Positions 25,301 to 37,300 of a stretch of 64,000 nucleotides of DNA are shown piece by piece. Every line of letters starts with the position of its first letter. Position 1 is the stretch's first letter. The stretch lies in assembly GCA_002633005.1 (NCBI GenBank), contig NMRA01000658.1:80378-144377 (forward strand), read 5' to 3'. Under the pieces are notes generated by a model. That model saw only the letters and a program-made list of their open reading frames with translations. It was not told the origin of the DNA and did no database searches. This stretch comes from Phoronis australis (taxonomy: Eukaryota > Phoronida > Phoronidae). The position numbers were made by a program, and so were the translations under genes.

Positions 25301-28300
25301 CGAAATGCCGGTCACAGACACCGAGATGTTTCACGGCCTCATACTCGGTATAAATGACGTACTTTTCATTCTTCACTGCCTTGAGCCACTTCCGAAGCAT
25401 TACGGGCTCTCAATGAAATCGAAAAAATGATGTAACCGCTTTTCTCGCAGCTTCATATTTCGCACAAGTGGGAACGATACACCACGACACTGTAACGGCA
25501 CTCACTCAGCAGAAGAACCACTGACGTCGCTGCGTCATTTCTCACCTTCCTCGCAGGTTACCACGACACCTCTCAGCGAGGTAAGTTCGACCGTATCTGA
25601 GGTGATGTGGAGACTGATTAAGACGGTAAAAAAGACTAATTAAATCAGGTGGCATTCTCCTTTAATATATGTAAAATAAAGAAAGTATTGGGAAATGCCG
25701 AGGTTCAGGTCTGACTTATTAAACTTGCTCATTGATGGATATTATGTAACAATACAAGAGCACTGCGGAGCGTTGAAATGCGCCCATGAATGCATCGCAA
25801 ATGATGGCTTTTAGGGTTATTTATATGTATCATAAAAATGGCCACTAGGTGGCGCAAAAATGTACAATCCATCCAAAAACGGGAACATGTCATATTTCAT
25901 AATATGTGGATGCATTATGCTGTCATCTCCGTCCGTCCGGGGGGCGTCCGCCTTGCGTCCGCTGCTCTAACTCCAAAACCGATTGACGTATGTTCATGAA
26001 ATTTTGCGCATGTGTTCCTTTCATGAATGGGACGGCATGAGCAAACTTTCAGACGGATTTGACTACCGGTCTGCCCCGTAGTGGCAATTTTAGTTTTTTA
26101 CGCTTACCTCTATATCTAATATCTTCAAAGGTCTTCGGCGTATTTTCATAAAATTTGGCATGTAGGCATCTATTAGTGAGATGACGCTATCCACCCGTTT
26201 ACGGACAGATACGACAGAATTTGCGCCACCTAGTAGCCATTTTTACTGTTTGTTTTTAGTCGTCCACCCCTCTATCAATGAAACCGCTCTAAGGATAATT
26301 GTGGAAATTAGCATGTATGTTGTTACTATGAAGAGGACGGCTGACGATGATTTTCCGACGATTTTGACTGTGGCGCCTCCTAGTGGCAGTTATGTTTTTT
26401 TGGGCCTATGGCTGTATCTCCTAAACCATCTGCAGGATCTTTACTAAATTTAGTAAGTGAATTTATATGATGAATAAGGACGACGACTTTCGGAGGGATT
26501 TGAGTACTAGTGTGCCCTCTGGTGGCAATATTATTTTTTTATGTTAAACTCTGTATCTTCAAAGGTCCTCTGTTTGAAGATGGTTGACGGCGACTTTGAC
26601 TACTGTGGCTTTTCCAATGGTAGTTCTGTTTTGTTTTGCGCCCATAGCTGTATCTCCTAAACCCACTGCTGGGTCTTTATTAAATTTAGTATTTATATGA
26701 AGCTAATAACAGACAATGATGACTTTCAGCCGGATTCAACGAACACTGTGCACTCATGTGGCAGTTTTCATTTTATTCTGTTTTTTTTTGTTTCTCTGAA
26801 GTTCCATGACAGATTTCTATGGAATTTGGTGAACAGCTTTCCAGTAAAGAAGCCATGACATGTTACCATTTTCGGATGGATTGTACGTTTTTGCGTCATC
26901 TAGTGGCCATTTTTATGACCAATAAACAACCCTAAAAGCACACCGTTTGCGATGCATTCATGGGCGCATTTCAACGCTTCGCATTGCTCTTGTGTGAAAA
27001 TATGTTAAGAACCTTTAAAGATACAGAGAAAAACGTAAAGAAATAAAATTGACACTAGGGGGCACACCGGTAGTCGGATCTGTCCGAAAGTTCGCTGATG
27101 ACATCTCATCCATGAAAGCAGCACATGTGCAAAATTTCATGAACAATCGTCAAACAGTTTTGGAGATAGAGCAGCAGACGCCGGACGGACGCCGCCCGGA
27201 CGGAAGGAGATGACGGCAAAATGTGTCCACATATAAATATGTGGGCGCCTAAAAATTTCATCAATTTCAGACAAATTGCCACCTTATGCCTGCAATGTTT
27301 TCAAACATTGTCTGATGGTAGCTACAATACACAATCTGAATAATGGTAAGCAAAAGCAACAAAGATACTATAAACAGCATACTGTCGAAATTGAGTGATT
27401 GCACGTGGTTGTTGCGGCTTGACTTTTCCATCTGGTTCAAAGAATCAGAGCCAATTGGAGACATGTTTGGACTGGTGAAGGGCACTGACTGTCTCCCTGA
27501 AGATGGCGTTGCTTGAAGTGGATAACAAGACGGTGTATGCGGGTATGCGAAAGGACTGTTGCCAATATTACCACCTGGGGGCATAAAAACAGAAATCAGA
27601 CTTCTGAATTAAACTGTCAACTTTCATTTATTTAATTAAAATGTTTTACTTGACTGTGGGATATTTTAGGATATGAATTCCTCACTAATACAGTTCATTC
27701 AAAAACTTGTAATTATCAAGTAAGAACCACAACTGAAAACTACTAGATACAAAAAATTGTTCAAGGAATTATTAAAAACGAGAAAGTTTTAAACTAAGAA
27801 ACATAAAATTGTAAACGCTGATGACGGAAATAACTCTCTACAAACCGGAACCATTGTTTTACTAATGAACATACAGTTCCAAATGGTTTTCAATAAAACT
27901 GATACACAATAATTCTGTTATGGAACAATTAATCTTGTAAGGTTATGAAGGATCTGATTGACAAGTCTGTGTAAAACAATAGATCTTAACCCTGCACAAG
28001 TATATATATTAAGTCTGAAAGTAGAAAACATGGAAAATTTGGGTTTTTACATGATACCAAACTGCCATTAATAGGGTCAAATTGCCATTGATAGGGTCGA
28101 ATTGCCATACCTTTTTAGTTAAATTTAGATAAAAGAAAGGTACATTTAAAGCAAAATAACACATTAATAACAATGACCAAATTTTGTTTGATATAAATGT
28201 TCAAGAGGGAATCTCAAAAACGCTTTGAAGACTTTTTTAATGTCATCATTTTGTTTTCATTTCATGCCACTTTTGATTTCTTTCATCAAAATCAAAAAAG

Positions 28301-31300
28301 TTGTATTTTTGATATCCCATAATTCAAAAGTGAAACCTTTTAAAATACAATTCCTCGCACCAATATGGAAAATTGCAGTGCACAATGTAAAGCATCTGAA
28401 AGTTTCTTGTGAATCCAAGCAGCGATTTCTGAGATTTCTGTTTATAGCCAAATTTGGACACTTTTCACAAGTCCAACATAACATTAAAACTCCTTTTTTC
28501 ATGCTAGTGTTTTCAATAATGTATTAGGATAAATGGAACATAAAAATGAAGATGACGATGAGAAAAATGATCACGACAAGCAAGATAAACCAACTTTCAT
28601 TCTTTGTTCAAATCTGTTGATATTGATTTATCGAGAGTTATGTAAGGCTCGTGTCCAAATGCAAATTACAAGGAGAGATCACTAAAACTCTCCTTTATAA
28701 AATAAAAATGCATTTTCATGACACAGCTTTGTTAACATGTATATAGCTGTGTAGTTATAAACCAGTATGTTGATATCAAACAAATAAGAATTATTAGTCT
28801 TCACACATGCCACATGTTGGTTACCTATAGATCTATAGGTCATGTGATGTGACCAGCTTATGGAGTGTATGAAAACTTCTGATTCTTACTTAAACATTGT
28901 TAACAGTTACCTGGAGCTGGCGTTTTGATTCGCCTGGACATGATGGGAGATAATTCTGGAGAGGACATGTTATCCCTTCCCGGCGAGCTGCGACAAGAGG
29001 CACTAGCAATTATAGGGCTTGAGGAGAACTGAGCCTGGAACAGCATGGTGACAACTGACAGAATGAGCACTTACATATTTGGACTGATGTACATGATGTG
29101 AACTTGACCCAATATGTGGATTCACGCCTTAATCAGATCAAGTTTCATGCCATGAGAATAACCTTGCAACACCATGACTAGCCTAGGAGAGGTGCTTCAT
29201 CCCAGCAAAGCAGCCAGTCAAGCCTATTCTGAAAGACATGCCCAAGTTAACTGAGCACGTAAGTCTTTGTTAGAAAGTACTGCATTGGGTTTGGGTAAGG
29301 TAATTGTAGAATAATAAGAATAAACTAGGTTTATTGGGAACACTGAAACTACGTCGATCTGCAATCGTAAGATGGTCGTCCGTGTGTGTCCGTAATAACA
29401 AAGTCACTTATACTACATCTCCCCCTCAAGTCTCTTAAAGTCATCGTTCACTATCAATATCATCAGTCCTCAAATCCATAACGGATGGGTGGTTTTCGAA
29501 CACGGTGGCTTGGACTACGCAGCGAATTAGTCGGTGAAGTTGGGAGTATCGCCGGTACTGAATCATCGGGTGGTGGTGGCGGCATCATCATGACATCTCG
29601 CCTATTTCGCGTTATGCTACCTTTATCAGTCTCGAGAGTCACGGAGCGGTCCTTATCCTGCACCACAACTGCCGGACGTTTCATATCGCGAATCATTACC
29701 GACTGACCTTCATGGTATGTAGGAATCTCCCGTGCACGGTGCCGGGAATCAAATGCTTTTGCCATTTGAATTTTGTAGTCATGTTCCTTTATCCGCAGGG
29801 AGTCACGATCGAGTTCGACTGGTCTAGCATCAGGAACTGACGGCAAAGTCGTTCGAAGAGTTCGGTTCATAAGTAAACGAGCGGGTGACTCTCCATTCGC
29901 TATGGGAGTATTTCGATATGACAATAAGGCCAGGTAAGGGTCGTCACATTTACGCAAGAGACCCTTTACAGTCTCCACGAATCTTTCTGCTTCCCCGTTC
30001 GCCTGCGGGTACTTTGGGGAACTCGTCAGAAGGATGAAATCATAGTCCTTTGCAAAGTTAGCGAACTCTGCGGAAGCATAGCAGGGCCCATTGTCCGACC
30101 GAACCACGAACGGAATTCCATGCCTTGCGAAAATTGACTTCATGTGGTTAATCACACAGCTGGATGTCGCCGCTTCTAGTTTGGCTATCTCAGGGTACCG
30201 CGAATAATAGTCTACCACCAATAGATACTGTGAGCCTTTGTATTCAAACAAATCTGTCCCTAGCGTTTGCCATGGTCCATCGGGCCATTCCGTCGTCTGG
30301 AGTGGCTCGCGTTTTACCGACTGATGCTCACGGCAGCGACGACACGCCTTAACCATGTCCTCGATAGCCAATGACATGCCAGGCCACCATACACAGGCTT
30401 TGGCACGCTCGCGACATTTCGTGATACCGAGATGACCGACATGGATACGTTGTAAGACATCTAATCTTTCACAGGAAGGAATCACGATGCAATGACCCTT
30501 CATAAGCAGTCCATCGACCAAAGTCAACTCGTGCTGAACATCCCAGTACGGCTTCAAGATACTTTCTTGAGACGACAAATATTTTGGCCAAGACGTTTTG
30601 CAAAACGATGCGACCTTTTGACACACCTCATCCAATGCTTGTGCATGCTTAATTTCCTCTAGCCTCCTGCTTGTAGCAGGTAAGTTTTGTACCGCTACTT
30701 TCGCGAACAGTTCGGTGCTTAATTCGAGCACTTCATCCCGGTCCTCGGAGCTGGGGTTTCTCGACAGCATGTCCGCGATTAAGTTGTCTTTGCCGGGAAG
30801 ATGCAATACTTCAAAATCAAAACGCATTAGCCTTAAGCGTAGTCTTTGTAACCGGGGAGTCAGATTGTTGACATCTTTAGTTGAGAGGATGGGAATCAAG
30901 GGTTTATGATCAGTCTCGAGAATCACTTTCAACCCCACAATATAGTTCCGGTAACGATCACATGCCCATGTCAGAGCAAGGCATTCACGCTCAATACATG
31001 TATAATTCGACTCAGTCTGCGAAAGCGATCTCGATGCCGCTGCAACTAAGCGACGCGTACCGTCCGGCTGTACCTGCGAGAGAGTTGCTCCCAGGCCATG
31101 AAGGCTAGCGTCCGCAGTAACGATAGTTTTGAGTGAAACATCGAACTGGGCAAGTACGTGGGGTTTGCTCAATTCTTGTTTGACCGATGCAAATGCCTCC
31201 GTTTGGGCACAGTCCCAACGCCACACAGAATCTTTGCGCAGCAAAGCGCGCAACGGGGCAGCAAGTTCAGCAAACTTAGGGGAAAACTTTCCGTACTGAT

Positions 31301-34300
31301 TAATGGCCCCCAGGAAACTTTGAAGTTCCTTGACGTTCTTGGGTTCGGGTATTTTAACTATACTGTCAATAGCTTTAGGGTCTGGCCGAATACCCTCAGA
31401 GTCAATAATATTCCCCAGAAACTTGACTTCCGTTTGGCGGTAAACGCATTTCTCTGGATTCAGTGTAAGTCCAGAATGTTCGATTCGTTTTAGCACTGCA
31501 GACAAGCGTATATCGTGTTCTTCCATTGACGCGCCATAAACAAGAATGTCGTCCATATGAACCACTACGCCTGACAACCCCTCCAACACGGAGGACATTT
31601 CGCGGGAAAAAACCTCCGGTGCGCTAGCCAGACCGAAAGGCAAACGGCAATAGCAATATCTACCGAATGGCGAGAGAAAGGTTGTGAGTTTTTGCGACTC
31701 CGGTGCGAGTTCAATTTGCCAAAACCCGCTATTTGCATCCAGTTTCGAGAACACGCGGCCTTTACTAAGCTGGGCTAAACTGTCCTCGACATTCGCCATC
31801 GGAAATACCTCCCTTTTGACCGCTGCGTTTAGTTTCGTCATGTCAGAACAAATTCTAACCTTTCCGTCCTCTTTTGGGACCACAACCATAGGTGACACCC
31901 AGTCGGTGGGTTCCTCTATGGGCCGTATTACGCCTATCGATTCCATACGTCGAAGTTCAGCTTCGACGACCGGACGAAGCGGAATCGGTACCGGACGAGC
32001 CGTGAAAATAGCGTGGGGCTCGTGCTTATCGTCTAATTTAATGCTGTACTGACGTCCTTTTAACCGACCTAGAGAGCCGTCGGCAATATTCCGGGGACCG
32101 TCATCAACAGAATCGACTACCTTGATCAACCCCAGTCCTATTGATAGCCTCCGAGACAACAAACCGGTGGCCTGTCCGGTAACAACGTACACGGTTTCAC
32201 GCAAAGTTTTATCCTTGTATTGAACTGTGGCGTCAAAGCAACCCGGAACATCCAATTCGATATTTCCAGTCGCAAACAACCGTTTCTGAGACTGATTGAG
32301 TTTTGGCCACGGGCCACCCGCACACGGCAATACCGTTACGCCCGCACCAGTGTCTAGTTTAAATTCAAACGTTTTGTCAAAACCTCCCTGGGTGAATACG
32401 CGAAGGGGTTTTACAATGTCGTTTTCACCTGGCGTTATTTCACCTAAGAACTCTCGAGGCATTTCCTCGTGTTTCCCATTACCCAGTCCGGTAGAGACTT
32501 CTTTCACCCCTTCTTGTTGGAGGTGAGTTTTACATGCAACAGCCCAGTGGCCCCGCCGCTTACATTTCCGACATTCCGACGATCGCGCAGGACATCTCTC
32601 ACCAGTCCCGTGTGCCGTTTTACCGCACCGAGAGCACTTTGAGATTTCGTTTACCGCACCTACCGATGTCGAATCCCCCACTGTGGCTGTAATTTCGCGA
32701 AACTGCATACCCGAGGCTTCTGCCGCGTGACACGAGTCTAACGCCGCTTCGAGAGAAAGACCGTCCGCCTGCCCGCCCTGGCGCAGCAGTTTAGCGCGCA
32801 ACCCATCATCACGGACACCGAGAACGAGCTGATCTTTTATCAAAGATTTTTCAAGTTCCCCGAACTCACACGTTTGCGCCAGTGTGCGCAAGTGTGTCAC
32901 AAAATTTTTGATGGTTTCTCCCTCCATTTGTTTTCTGCTGTGGAATTTGTAACGTTCATATGTAACATTTTTTCTTGGTGAACAAAATTCTTCAAACTTG
33001 GTCAGGACAATATCCAAGTTTTTGGAGGCCTCTTCATTTTCAAAACTGATAGTGTTATACAACGCCAATGCGTCGTCTCCAACGCAATGTAAGAATAGCG
33101 CCACCTTCCGTTCGTCGGAGAAATCAGTGGCCCCACTCGCCACGAGATACACTTCAAACTTTTGCCGAAATCTCCTCCAGTTTTCAGAGACATTGCCTGA
33201 ATTGAGGTCTAGATCTTCGCTAGGAGGCTTCATGAGTTCCATCGTAGTTATAAAGCTGCCACCATGTAGAATAATAAGAATAAACTAGGTTTATTGGGAA
33301 CACTGAAACTACGTCGATCTGCAATCGTAAGATGGTCGTCCGTGTGTGTCCGTAATAACAAAGTCACTTATACTACAGTAATGTGCTTTGTGCAGGCGAT
33401 GGGGGTGAGTGGAGTGTGATTTGTAGAAGCAACTTATAAGTCATCTTTTGACAGATCTGATGAATGCACGGCTGAAAAATTAGCACATCTGTCAATAGTC
33501 AGATTATCAACAGCAGCATTGGCTAAGAGAGGACATCAGAAATCTCCAGTCAGTGCATGATTGAGCATGATAAAAATATTGCGGCACTTGCCCTATTTTG
33601 TCATTTTGCATTACTAAGCATTATTGGGTTTGTCATTCACCAATGCCACTGATTAGCCAACATGAATTGTACATCAGTCTCAACATATCAAATAGATATA
33701 CAACGCACCAAAGAAAATATGCTTGACAATGGGCAAACAAATTTTATCCATAGGTCAGACATAACATACCGTTTTAGCAACACCTCGTCTGTGCTGTGGC
33801 GTGGCATGCATCTGTTTCAATACATGGGACTGTGGAGATAACTCATGAGGTACACAGCTTGCTTTCATCCTGGAAAAAACACTATGTCTCAAAAGTGTCC
33901 ATGAACACTGTTTTCTCAACCAGAAGAAAGAGAGGTCTTCACAGTCATTCTTTTCTAAACACTTACTTTAACCATTTTGAGTGTTCACATTGTGCTACAT
34001 AGCGTAATGATATGCATAGCAAGTCTGTTGAGAATGTTGCATAAAATATGGCATTGGTACCTTCTAGAATGTTGCATAGACCTAAAATATGGCATTGGTT
34101 CCTTCTAGAATGTTGCATAAAATATGGCATTGGTTCCTTCTAGAATGTTGCATAAAATATGGCATTGGTTCTTTCTAGAATGTTGCATAAAACATGGCAT
34201 TGGTTCCTTCTAGAATGTTGCATGGACCTAAAATATGGCATTGGATCCTTCTAGAATGTTGCATAGACCTAAAATATGGCATTGGTTCCTTCTAGAATGT

Positions 34301-37300
34301 TGCATGGACCTAAAATATGGCATTGGTTCCTTCTAGAATGTTGCATAGACCTAAAATATAGCATTGGTTCCTTCTAGAATGCTGCATAGACCTAAAATAT
34401 GGCATTGGTTCCTTCTAGAATGTTGCATAGACCTAAGATATGGCATTGGTTCCTTCTAGGTAGTTGCATATTTCAAGTGTATCTCTGAGAATGTTGTATA
34501 GACCTAAAATATGGCATTGGTTCCTTCTAGGTAGTTGCACATTTCAAGTGTATCTCTGAGAATGTTGCATAGACCTAAAATATGGCATTGGTTCCTTCTA
34601 GAATGTTGCATAGACCTAAAACAAGGCATTGGTTCCTTCTAGAATGTTGCATGGACCTGAGATATGGCATTGGTTCCTTCTAGGTAGTTGCATATTTCAA
34701 GTGTATCTCTGAGAATGTTGCATAGACCTAAAATATGGCATTGGTGTCTTCTAGGTAGTTGTACATTTCAAGTATATCTCTGAGAATGTTGCACAGACCT
34801 AAAATATGGCATTGGTTCCTTCTAGAATGTTGCATGGACCTGAGATATGGCATTGGTTCCTTCTAGAATGTTGCATAGACCTAAAATATGGCATTGGTTC
34901 CTTCTAGAATGTTGCATGGACCTGAGATATGGCATTGGTTCCTTCTAGGTAGTTGCATATTTCAAGTGTATCTCTGAGAATGTTGCATAGACCTAAAATA
35001 TGGCATTGGTGCCTTCTAGGTAGTTGTACATTTCAAGTATATCTCTGAGAATGTTGCATAGACCTAAAATATGGCATTGGTTCCTTCTAGAATGTTGCAT
35101 GGACCTGAAATATGGCATTGGTTCCTTCTAGGTAGTTGCATATTTCAAGTGTATCTCTGAGAATGTTGCATAGACCTAAAATATGGCATTGGTTCCTTCT
35201 AGGTAGTTGCACATTTCAAGTGTATCTCCCATATATTTATTTTAAAAACACAGTGACAGTATAAATATGTAATATATAGGATGTCACTGCATTCTGTTTC
35301 ATTTACAATGAATGCAACTTCATTTCAGGTTTGAACAACAACCAGACGACAGTTCATTAACCCATTGATATGAAGCACATGTGAAGAGGATATTGTGTAT
35401 TGTATGCATGATTTATTGTTCACACGCGATTCTGTCAATGATTCCAGCATATAACACAGTGCTTCTTGTGTACGATTTAAGCACATGTTTATGATCATCT
35501 CACATCTATGGCTTCATAACATCTAATGTATGAAGTCTACTAAGCAGAATCAGATGTTCATAGGCACATATTTTGATATTACAGACTTCGTTAAAAATGA
35601 TTTGACATTGATTGTTGGATAACTTCTTTCTGCAATTCTCGTATTGTCTAAAAATACTTGTTGAGTGCTGATTGCATCTGTGCAGTGGCTCCCGCTAGTT
35701 ACATCGTTAAAAGAACAAATGATAAAATATTCACTATATTTACGTGTAATTGTATTACTCATAATAAATGACCTTATATCGCCTACCTCAGTCTCCTTTT
35801 CATCTCTGGTAACGAGCTTGTGACGCATGTATCATTTATCTATTATTCGGGACATGTGTTGATCATAAATGGTATATCATTCGTTAAATATATTTATGTG
35901 AGCATATGTATCTGTCTTACTCCTTTCCCCCCTCATTTCGGTCTATTCCATTATTCCTTTGTGTAGGACTACACGTCGTTTTCCCAGCCTTCGTATTGGT
36001 CTGTTGTTATCACGTCCCTTGAGTTTGGTCAGCTCTTGGCTCTCATAGGCTGATGATTGTCACGTGTCTTTAGGCGTTTTCTTTGTTATTGTAACCTTGC
36101 TTTCAGTTCACCTTCGTTCCAGCCACATTGTCGTAAGTTCCAAAACTTATTAATTTTTCCTACCCTCTACCACCCCGTTTTCATCATTCTCTCGTACTTC
36201 CACGTGGCTGGAGGTTTTTTATTGCACATCTTACCAGAGATTATGTTTTTTTATTTTATTTATCTGTATTCACTATATTTACTTGTAATTGTGTTAGTCA
36301 TAATAAATGACCTTATCGCCTACCTCGGTCTCCTTTTCATCTCTGGAATCCACCTTGCGATGCACGTATCATTTATCTATTATTCGGGACATATGTCGAT
36401 CAGAAAAACTTGTTTTAAAAATTATATTAGATTGCAGTACTTCAAATGTATGCTACATTCATCGAAGGCAAGAAATAGAATAAGACCTCAGTAAATAGAG
36501 AGACATCATAGTTATCTAACAATCAATATCAAATCGTTTTTAATAAACTTCACGCAGAGAGGCACTACTGCCGAAGTATACTAAATTTTGACATAAGTGT
36601 TTAATTTTTCAGCTTACTGAACAGGGCTGGCAGGAGCAGATACACAATCTGCGTGGCTGAAGAGCTTCCTCCTCAGGGAAGAGGTGCTCAGTGAGTCCGC
36701 GGTGCCCTCTTCAGTTACGTAGAAATCACTTAGAATCTTCTGAAGGTCAAAGCTCACAGGGAAGGAGAGTGCTGTTTGAGAAGCGACTGAAACAAAATGA
36801 AAACTTGCAGAATATGGTCACTGCCATATTTAATTTTCCTAGGGAAAGAAAACCTTATTTGCCAACAAATTTCGTTAAAGCAGATACAAACCAAAGTTCT
36901 ACCAAAAACAAACTGTTGGTGACATTTTTTTTGATGCTGTAGATAATTAGTCTTATTAAAAGCAAAGTTATGCAATTTTAGTGACTAGTGTATAATTAAT
37001 CAAACATATTGGTTGTTTACCAAAATTTGTAACCTCCTAGGAGTTCATGGGAAGTGATTCACCGCATGTCTGTTACCAGTTGTGGGATGTTTATAATAAC
37101 AATTGTGCCTTGTTTTGCAAGTTGTGTAACTTAAAGTCTTTGAAAACCTGTCAACTTTGGGATGAGGCATTTCCGACAACAACAATAATCTGTTATTTGT
37201 CTATCGGAATTACTCAACTCTTGATTGTCCTGCGCCATAATTGGTAATGACTTGGGTTCATTGCTGGAGTCCAGCAGATTGATTCACAGAATTGTTTTGG

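Larger units (their letters stand above)
19338..27382. other. Large BORA intron (last)
   Basis: An 8-kb intron in my model with no clear coding exon. It contains a perfect 14-bp stem hairpin (21434-21471), a MITE copy (24302-24562), and a mosaic inverted-repeat element with CTAGTGGC-core units (25765-27250). A small undetected exon cannot be excluded. Confidence 0.6.
29300..33382 (-). mobile_element. Structurally intact, young Ty3/gypsy LTR retrotransposon (element 2) in a BORA intron
   Basis: The element proper is 29305-33377 (4073 bp), flanked by the 5-bp duplication GTAAT (29300-29304 and 33378-33382). The two 113-bp LTRs show no difference. One uninterrupted gag-pol frame fills nearly all the interior, leaving 22 nt between the 5' LTR and the ATG. 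It has a purine tract before the 3' LTR. It sits in the intron between BORA exons 5 and 6, in the same orientation as the gene, so its LTR signals could act on BORA transcripts. Confidence 0.97.

Noticed and set aside
27267-27584. A stand-alone 105-residue membrane protein
   Set aside because: Its first part is BORA exon 7 with a proper acceptor at 27575 and matching phase; the hydrophobic part is intron sequence past the donor. Kept only as a possible isoform.
34031-35227. CRISPR-like array of repeats
   Set aside because: There are no unique spacers; units follow each other directly and the context is a eukaryotic intron.
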